In this document: in pieces, positions 58,193 to 64,000 of the stretch
Layout: the number at the start of each line of letters is the position of its first letter
How positions within the stretch are numbered: position 1 is the stretch's first letter
DNA from: Bermanella sp036960565
GTDB taxonomy: Bacteria > Pseudomonadota > Gammaproteobacteria > Pseudomonadales > Oceanobacteraceae
Length of the DNA stretch: 64,000 nt
Assembly: GCA_036960565.1 (NCBI GenBank)
Contig: JBALXQ010000005.1
Span: 62,001-126,000 of the forward strand
Reading direction: 5' to 3'
Program-made: the position numbers and the translations under genes
Notes under the pieces: generated by a model
What the model was told of the DNA's origin: nothing
What the model saw: the letters and a program-made list of their open reading frames with translations, nothing else
The model's database searches: none

Positions 58193-60616
58193 ATGAGTAA
58201 AGAGCACTTACCTAAAACAGAGCCGGAACATTTTATTATCAGTCCGGGAACAGAACCGTTTGTTGAAAGGGTTTTGTTTGGCGGCCGTGGCATAATTTTA
58301 TTTGTTCTATTGGCTCTAACAGTATTTTTAGTTTACAACGCAACACAAGTGGGGCTGGACTCTCGTTCATCGAAGTACATTCCTCTTGAACATGAATATA
58401 TTAAAAACCACATGCGCCATGCCAGTGATTTAAGCAGTGGTTTAAACAATGTGAAAATTGTTGTGGCCAGTACTAATGGTGATATTTTTAACGCTGAATA
58501 CATGGAAACCTTACGTCAAATTAATGATGAAGTTTTCTTTATTAAAGGTGCTGACCGTTCCAAGCTTAAGTCGTTATGGACCCCTAATGTTCGTTGGACT
58601 GAAGTAACTGAAGAAGGTTTTCAGGGTGGGCCGGTTATTCCTGCGACTTATAATGGCAGTGAAGACAGTATTAACCAATTGCGTGAAAATATACTGAAAT
58701 CAGGTCAGGTGGGACGTTTAGTTTCGAATAATTTTACTTCTACCATGCTAGATGTACCGCTTTATGCGTTAGATCCAGAGACTGGTGAAGCTCTAAAGCC
58801 ACAAGATTTAGCCCGTGCTCTCGAAGAAAACGTGCGTAATAAATACAGTAGCGATAGTGTTGCTATTCATATCATTGGTTTCCCCAAGAAAATGGCCGAC
58901 CTAATTGCCGGCGCTGCTAACGTTGCTGTATTTTTCTTAATGGCCATTGGTATTACTACTTTCCTTTTATACATTTATTCTCGTTGCCCTAAAGGCACCA
59001 TTATTCCTGTAATTTGTTCAGTAACTGCCGTGTTTTGGCAATTGGGTATTCTGAACCTAATTGGTTATGGTATTGACCCTTACTCAATGCTGGTTCCATT
59101 TTTGGTTTTTGCCATAGGTATCAGTCACGGTGTACAAATTATTAACGGGATAGCAATTGAAGCGGGTAAAGGCGCCAGTAGAGAAATGGCTGCTCGTTTA
59201 GCGTTCCGTGGTTTGTATGTACCAGGTATGTTGGCCTTGCTGTCTGATGCAATCGGCTTTTTAACTCTGTTATTTATCGAAATTGATGTAATTAAAGAAT
59301 TAGCCATTGCCGCATCTATTGGTGTAGCAGTGATTATCGTTACTAATCTATTGTTGCTTCCGTTGTTGATGTCCTACGTGGGTATTAGCAAGTCGGGAAT
59401 TAAGCATGCAGAGAAGAGTGAAACATCAGAATTTTTCTTATGGAAACTTATTGCTAAGTTTACTCAACCTAAAATGGCTCTTGTTGCCATTAGCGTTGCG
59501 ATCGTATTAGCGATTGCAGGTGTTGTTGGCGGTCAAAACCTTAAGATTGGTGATTTGGATCAAGGTGCACCTGAGCTTCGCCAAGACAGCCGATACAACA
59601 AGGATAACGCATTTGTAGTGGCTAACTATTCAACTAGTTCAGATGTAATGGTGATCATGGCTGAAACTCCTGAAGAGAAATGTGCCAGCTTTGAAGCGCT
59701 TGATGCTATCGATCGCTTAATGTGGACCATGGAAAATGTTGAGGGTGTTCAGTCAGCGGTATCTTTGGTTAGTGTTTCTAAATTGATGTCTAAGGGCATG
59801 AACGAAGGCAGCCTGAAATGGTCTGCATTATCTCGAAATCAAAATATCCTTAACTCTAGTGTTCAACGTGCTCCAAGTGGAATGTTAAACCCGTCGTGCT
59901 CTATGGTTCCTGTGATCATTTTCTTAAACGATCACAAAGCTGAAACTCTTGATCGAGTGGTAAGTGTTGCCGCTGACTTTGCTACTGGTTACGAAAGTAA
60001 CGAAGCGATTAAGTTTAAACTTGCTTCAGGTAATGCCGGTGTTGAGAGTGCAACTAACCAGGTAATTGCAAAAGCCCAAACCATGATGTTGATTTTTGTA
60101 TATTTAGTGGTTGCCACCTTGTGCTTCATTACCTTCCGTTCATTCCGCGCAGTATTATGTGTGGTAACACCATTAGCACTAACCTCTATTTTATGTGAAG
60201 CCTTGATGGCACAAATGGGCATTGGTGTAAAAGTAGCAACACTACCCGTAATTGCATTGGGCGTTGGTATTGGTGTGGATTATGGTATTTACATCTACAG
60301 CCGTCTTGAAGCCTTATTGATTAGCGGTAACGATTTGCACTCTGCTTTCTTACAAACTTTGAAGACGACAGGTAAGGCTGTTAGCTTTACTGGCCTAACA
60401 CTGGCTATTGGCGTTGGTACTTGGATTTGGTCTCCTATCAAATTCCAGGCTGATATGGGTATATTGTTAACCTTCATGTTTGTTTGGAACATGGTTGGCG
60501 CACTTGTATTGTTACCTGCCTTGGCTCGCTATCTATTGCGTCCAGAAGCGATCATTGCCAAGCATAAAGAGCGTCATGGCAATGCTACTCCTGCTGAAAC
60601 TTTTTCTAACGTATAG
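58193..60616 (+). CDS. MMPL/RND-family exporter
   Basis: 807 residues with about 12 membrane helices in two repeats of six (first near 36-52 and 240-410, second near 425-445 and 620-790), each with a large periplasmic loop, the RND/MMPL layout. MMPL exporters use proton motive force to move lipids or hydrophobic compounds. The two periplasmic domains hold ENHMRH and SRYNKDN-like segments of the HAE3/Patched-like group. Ends at a strong terminator, closing the DUF1329-YCF48-MMPL operon. Confidence 0.92.
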   Translation: MSKEHLPKTEPEHFIISPGTEPFVERVLFGGRGIILFVLLALTVFLVYNATQVGLDSRSSKYIPLEHEYIKNHMRHASDLSSGLNNVKIVVASTNGDIFNAEYMETLRQINDEVFFIKGADRSKLKSLWTPNVRWTEVTEEGFQGGPVIPATYNGSEDSINQLRENILKSGQVGRLVSNNFTSTMLDVPLYALDPETGEALKPQDLARALEENVRNKYSSDSVAIHIIGFPKKMADLIAGAANVAVFFLMAIGITTFLLYIYSRCPKGTIIPVICSVTAVFWQLGILNLIGYGIDPYSMLVPFLVFAIGISHGVQIINGIAIEAGKGASREMAARLAFRGLYVPGMLALLSDAIGFLTLLFIEIDVIKELAIAASIGVAVIIVTNLLLLPLLMSYVGISKSGIKHAEKSETSEFFLWKLIAKFTQPKMALVAISVAIVLAIAGVVGGQNLKIGDLDQGAPELRQDSRYNKDNAFVVANYSTSSDVMVIMAETPEEKCASFEALDAIDRLMWTMENVEGVQSAVSLVSVSKLMSKGMNEGSLKWSALSRNQNILNSSVQRAPSGMLNPSCSMVPVIIFLNDHKAETLDRVVSVAADFATGYESNEAIKFKLASGNAGVESATNQVIAKAQTMMLIFVYLVVATLCFITFRSFRAVLCVVTPLALTSILCEALMAQMGIGVKVATLPVIALGVGIGVDYGIYIYSRLEALLISGNDLHSAFLQTLKTTGKAVSFTGLTLAIGVGTWIWSPIKFQADMGILLTFMFVWNMVGALVLLPALARYLLRPEAIIAKHKERHGNATPAETFSNV

Positions 60617-60633
60617 TTAGAGTTTCAGATACT

Positions 60634-60664
60634 TAAACCGCAGTGGTAACACTGCGGTTTTTTT
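60634..60664 (+). terminator. Terminator after the MMPL exporter
   Basis: AAACCGCAGTG and CACTGCGGTTT around a GTAA loop, followed by a T-run. Confidence 0.93.
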
Positions 60665-60720
60665 ATGCCTGTTATAATAGTTTTTAATATATTTCCATTA
60701 ATGATGCTTGAGCGAAAAAT

Positions 60721-61404
60721 TTGAAAAACATTAAAATTGTATATGAGCATGCTGATTGGCTGCTATGTTATAAGCCCGCTGGATTGAACTTTCACAATGA
60801 AGATGGCGAGCTAGGCTTGGTTTCTCTTTTGCGTGAACAAAGAGGAACTGAAGATATTTGGCCTGTTCATCGTTTAGATAAACCTACTTCTGGTTTGATT
60901 TTATTGGCGAGATCCCAAGAAAGCTGCAGTACATTATCTCAAATGTTTTCTAAGCGTGAGATGGAGAAATACTATCTGGCCATTTGCCCGAAAACCCTAA
61001 AAAAGAAACAGGGATGGGTGATTGGTGACATGACCAAAGGGCGGCGCGGAGGATTTAAATTATTAAAAACAAAGGAAAATCCTGCCATTACGCAGTTTTT
61101 TTCTTATGGCTTAGGTAATGGATTTCGTTTGTGTTTACTCAAACCTAGTACGGGTAAGACTCATCAATTGAGGGTGGCGTTGAAATCACTAGCCGCGCCT
61201 ATTGTTGGAGATGAAGCTTATGCTGGAACTGAGGCTGACCGTTTGTACTTACATGCATATGCCTTGAAATTTTGTTACCAAGGGCAGGACTTTTCATTTG
61301 TTGAGGCGCCAAATACGGGGGAGCAGTTTCTATTAGAAAGTGCGACGCAACAAATTGAGTCTTTATCTGTTCCATGGGATCTTAAGTGGCCCAGCATTAA
61401 GTAG
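60721..61404 (+). CDS. RluA-family pseudouridine synthase (second)
   Basis: 227 residues, TTG start with weak ribosome site. Catalytic Asp53 in VHRLDKPTSG, KTHQLRVALKSL and GDEAYAG. No S4 domain. Differs from the RluA-like protein at 42206-42811 and resembles the TIGR01621/TruC-like group, so RNA target is uncertain. Isolated gene between two terminators/promoters. Confidence 0.85.
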   Translation: MKNIKIVYEHADWLLCYKPAGLNFHNEDGELGLVSLLREQRGTEDIWPVHRLDKPTSGLILLARSQESCSTLSQMFSKREMEKYYLAICPKTLKKKQGWVIGDMTKGRRGGFKLLKTKENPAITQFFSYGLGNGFRLCLLKPSTGKTHQLRVALKSLAAPIVGDEAYAGTEADRLYLHAYALKFCYQGQDFSFVEAPNTGEQFLLESATQQIESLSVPWDLKWPSIK

Positions 61405-61487
61405 GGCTCTCCCTATGTGTACTGGCATACTTTAGTGAGTATAATTAGCGGGCTAAATTTTCATCTAATTATAATAAGGCGTTTATC

Positions 61488-62774
61488 ATGGCTTTTCCTC
61501 GTCCAGTCGCAATTGTTGCCAGTAATAGAATTCCCTTTGCAAAATCGAATACGGCCTATTTTGGCGCTTCTAATCAGCAGATGTTAGGTTCAGCCATTCA
61601 GGGACTTGTTGATAAAACAGGGCTTAAAGGAGAAATGGTAGGAGAGTTAGTCGCGGGTGCTGTAATGAAGCACAGCCGAGACTTTAACTTGGCTAGAGAA
61701 AGTTTATTAGATACTACTCTAAGTGCTTCTACTCCTTGTATTGATATGCAACAGGCTTGCGGTACAGGGCTTCAGGCGCTTTTTAGCGTAGCTAATAAGA
61801 TCGCTCTGGGTCAAATTGAATCGGGCATTGCTGCAGGTTCAGATACCACATCCGATGCACCTATTGCGGTTAGTGACCAGTTGCAAAAGCTTTTATTAAA
61901 TCTAAATCGCAGTAAAAGCACAGGCCAAAAACTAAAAGCTTTATCAAAATTCAGACCTAGTTTCTTGCTGCCTTCATTGCCTCGAAACGGTGAGCCAAGA
62001 ACGGGTCTATCCATGGGTGGGCATACCGAGATTACGGCAAAAAGATGGGGAATTCCTCGTTTAGAACAGGATGAAATGGCGTATTTGAGTCATCGCAACT
62101 TGGCTAAGGCTTACGATGACGGTTTTATGGGTGATTTATTGTCACCCTTTATGGGCTTGAGCAAGGATAATTTATTACGTGCTGGCACGACTCAAGAAAA
62201 ACTCGCCAGTTTGGCCCCTGCTTTTGATAAGCAGGAAGGGACTTTGTCGGCTGGGAATAGTTCAGCCTTAACCGATGGTGCCTCAGCTGTTTTGTTGGCC
62301 AGTGAAGAATGGGCAAAGGAGCGCGGGCTACCTGTATTAGCCTATTTAACCGATTATGAAACCAGTGCCGTTGACTTTACCGGCAAAGACAGCGGTTACA
62401 CCGAAGGCTTATTGTTGGCACCAGCTTATGCAGTTCCAAAAATGCTTGCTCGAAATAATTTAGTACTTCAGGATTTTGATTTTTATGAAATTCATGAAGC
62501 GTTTGCAGCTCAGGTTTTGGCTACGCTGAAAGCTTGGAATACTCCATCTTTTTGCAAAGAACGCCTAGGGCTAAGTGATGCCCTAGGGGAAATTGATAAA
62601 AATAAGCTGAATGTAAATGGCAGTTCTCTAGCAACAGGGCATCCATTTGCTGCTACTGGCGGTCGTATTGTCGGAACCTTGGCAAAACTGCTTGAACAAA
62701 AAGGATCAGGCCGTGGCTTGATATCTATTTGTGCGGCTGGTGGCCAGGGGGTAGTGGCCATGTTAGAGCGATAA
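61488..62774 (+). CDS. Thiolase (acetyl-CoA C-acyltransferase)
   Basis: 428 residues, thiolase superfamily. Catalytic Cys91 in MQQACGTGLQ, His in EIHEAFAAQ, His in ATGHPFAATGGR and second Cys in CAAGGQG. The length (about 430) matches FadI-type and acetyl-CoA acetyltransferases with an extended loop domain. Cleaves 3-ketoacyl-CoA in beta-oxidation, or condenses acetyl-CoA. Isolated from the fadD block, no partner 3-hydroxyacyl-CoA dehydrogenase adjacent. Confidence 0.9.
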   Translation: MAFPRPVAIVASNRIPFAKSNTAYFGASNQQMLGSAIQGLVDKTGLKGEMVGELVAGAVMKHSRDFNLARESLLDTTLSASTPCIDMQQACGTGLQALFSVANKIALGQIESGIAAGSDTTSDAPIAVSDQLQKLLLNLNRSKSTGQKLKALSKFRPSFLLPSLPRNGEPRTGLSMGGHTEITAKRWGIPRLEQDEMAYLSHRNLAKAYDDGFMGDLLSPFMGLSKDNLLRAGTTQEKLASLAPAFDKQEGTLSAGNSSALTDGASAVLLASEEWAKERGLPVLAYLTDYETSAVDFTGKDSGYTEGLLLAPAYAVPKMLARNNLVLQDFDFYEIHEAFAAQVLATLKAWNTPSFCKERLGLSDALGEIDKNKLNVNGSSLATGHPFAATGGRIVGTLAKLLEQKGSGRGLISICAAGGQGVVAMLER

Positions 62775-62783
62775 TATTAGATA

Positions 62784-62826
62784 ACAAAAAAAACCTGGAT
62801 AACTGGATTATCTAGGGTTTTTTTAT
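62784..62826. terminator. Terminator after thiolase, between convergent genes
   Basis: AAACCTGGATAA and TTATCTAGGGTTT pair with one mismatch around a short loop; A-run before and T-run after. Confidence 0.85.
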
Positions 62827-62848
62827 GCATAGATGAAGGATTCCGGAG

Positions 62849-63631
62849 TTACTTATGTTTAGCCGGTTTCTGCCTTAATTCTCCGTGCTTAGGTAGTCTT
62901 TTTTTGTTATTGATGAAATGGTAAACGCATAAGTTTAATGATACAAAAATAAGCAAAGATAAAAAGCTTAATAAAAGAGCGATAGCACCAAATAAGTCAG
63001 GGGCTTTCATTAATATAGTCATTAAGGATTCTTGATAATAAAAGAACCATTTATGGTTTTCCGGAAATATCCATTCATGGAAAGTATAAAAAATCGTAGT
63101 TGGGCCAATTAATAAAATAGATATTCCACACAGGGCCGCAACAGCCAGCATAATTAAGCTTTGCTGTTTAAAGTTGGGAGTAGGCGCTTTATTTTGTTGA
63201 AAAAGCACAATATAAAAAAACCAAATAATAGCTGCGCCCAGTGCAATATATTTTAATATATTCAACAGGTTCGCCACGTCTTTCAAATGCAAAACTTCAG
63301 CATGCCGCAACAATACACCTAGGTTACGGCCTTTATTGTGCTGGTATTTTATATCCTTTAAACCACTTCCCTGATGATGTACTGCTGTATTAATAGCAGA
63401 AAAAAGTCGTATATGTTCTTGTTTATCGGTGTATTGAAATCCATTTCGATAGCGGTTTTGTGGGCCGTACTTTTCAGCATGCTGTTGAATGTTCATGGCG
63501 TCATGTAGCCAGGCATAGCCAAAATTGACCTTTGCCAATATCAGCCAGCCAATGAAAAAGGCAAAAATGAGTCCGCTCAGGCTGTAAAGTAACCAGTTTA
63601 AAGGCGTGCTACAGCTTTTTAATATGTTCAT
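62849..63631 (-). CDS. DUF1461 integral membrane protein
   Basis: 260 residues, four membrane helices (about 13-33, 122-142, 157-177 and 208-235). Central FHEWIFPENHKWFF segment is the DUF1461 signature. The periplasmic loop after the first helix is about 85 residues and His-rich. Function unknown. Convergent with the thiolase, divergent from dgkA. Confidence 0.87.
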   Translation of the reverse strand: MNILKSCSTPLNWLLYSLSGLIFAFFIGWLILAKVNFGYAWLHDAMNIQQHAEKYGPQNRYRNGFQYTDKQEHIRLFSAINTAVHHQGSGLKDIKYQHNKGRNLGVLLRHAEVLHLKDVANLLNILKYIALGAAIIWFFYIVLFQQNKAPTPNFKQQSLIMLAVAALCGISILLIGPTTIFYTFHEWIFPENHKWFFYYQESLMTILMKAPDLFGAIALLLSFLSLLIFVSLNLCVYHFINNKKRLPKHGELRQKPAKHK

Positions 63632-63862
63632 GAATAGGTTGTTATAGTTTATGAAATTCCCTGTAGCTTTGCGGCTTTATAGGTGCTGGTCAAGCTCAAA
63701 ATATTATACCGTTATCAATTGTTCGATGTCGTTTTCTGCACTAGTCTTCTTACAGGGCCAGCTTAATATTTTAAATAGGGCGGCTTGTTATGGTGGGGCG
63801 AGCCATGTAGGGTGTGCGCATATTTTTGCTCATATTCAGCTTACCAAAAAGAAGTCATTATC

Positions 63863-64000
63863 ATGGAACAAAAGAAGTTTACTGCCACCGGATTTTTGCG
63901 AATTTTCAACGCCACGGGTTATTCTTTTAAGGGTATAAAACGGGCTTGGAAAACTGAAGCGGCAGTACGTCAGGAGTTCATGTTAGCTGCACTGTTGTTA
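63863..64000 (+). CDS. dgkA: Diacylglycerol kinase DgkA (5' part)
   Basis: First 46 residues of a gene running off the window. FNATGYSFKGIKRAWKTEAAVRQEF aligns with the start of E. coli DgkA (AAGYSWKGLRAAW, NEAAFRQE; residues 16-39 here), the inner-membrane kinase that phosphorylates diacylglycerol. AAAAGAAG lies before the ATG. The catalytic region is beyond the edge. Confidence 0.88.
   Translation, partial: MEQKKFTATGFLRIFNATGYSFKGIKRAWKTEAAVRQEFMLAALLL

Overview
The window reads as chromosomal DNA of a marine-type gammaproteobacterium close to the Oceanospirillales/Pseudomonadales. Moderate-to-low GC, tightly packed genes and Gram-negative envelope functions (porin, MlaA, TolQR-like motor, outer-membrane barrels) point that way. 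Several blocks also match gene orders I recall from Pseudomonas: hydrolase-fadD-hrpA-fabH-like, rssB-rssC, and DUF1853-nadK-phosphoesterase-rhomboid-DUF1315-DUF2797-pepN. I see no tRNA, rRNA, CRISPR array, transposase or prophage gene. The genus is not provable from this sequence alone.

Region 1 (1-10.7 kb): a VWA/CoxE-like gene is followed by a nine-gene same-strand cluster. It encodes a coiled-coil periplasmic protein, three TPR proteins (two of them lipoproteins), a small exported protein, a TolQ/ExbB channel, two TolR/ExbD proteins and a TonB/TolA-like transducer with an AgmX/PglI-type C-terminus. The layout resembles the Agl/Glt machinery known from Myxococcus gliding, here presumably a proton-driven envelope machine. 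One ExbD subunit has Asn where the ion-carrying Asp should be.

Region 2 (10.7-19.4 kb): fatty-acid genes (lipase-like hydrolase, FadD, FabH-like synthase) with the RNA helicase HrpA and a 98-bp tandem repeat block. Region 3 (19.6-22.3 kb): a complete hvfABCX-type operon, with a secreted Cys-rich EGKCG-repeat RiPP precursor, MNIO (DUF692) enzyme, DUF2063 partner and DoxX membrane protein. Region 4 (22.3-29.6 kb): an accessory redox/regulation patch (old yellow enzyme, glutathione transferase, two LysR regulators, SRPBCC protein, exported ABM-like protein, thioredoxin-like protein, TVP38-like membrane protein).

Region 5 (29.6-38.3 kb): a porin behind a good Pho-box candidate, mlaA, a PilZ protein, the RssB-RssC partner-switching pair, gpsA, DUF4389, sixA, a TraB/GumN protein and two alpha/beta hydrolases. 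Region 6 (38.6-41.6 kb): a TlpA-like thioredoxin, DUF4266 lipoprotein, DUF3570 barrel and ApbE cluster. The barrel contains a motif like those flavinylated by ApbE. Region 7 (41.7-48.9 kb): thioesterase, two RNA-modification enzymes, duplicated chalcone-isomerase-like proteins, rdgC, a rhombosortase with an orphan barrel-like protein, and DUF1853.

Region 8 (48.9-64 kb): nadK to pepN housekeeping block, a DUF1329-YCF48-MMPL export module, a pseudouridine synthase, a thiolase, a DUF1461 membrane protein and the start of dgkA. The best candidates for little-described biology are the Glt-like motor, the ApbE-DUF3570-DUF4266 cluster and the DUF1329-YCF48-MMPL module. The hvf operon belongs to a recently recognised RiPP class.
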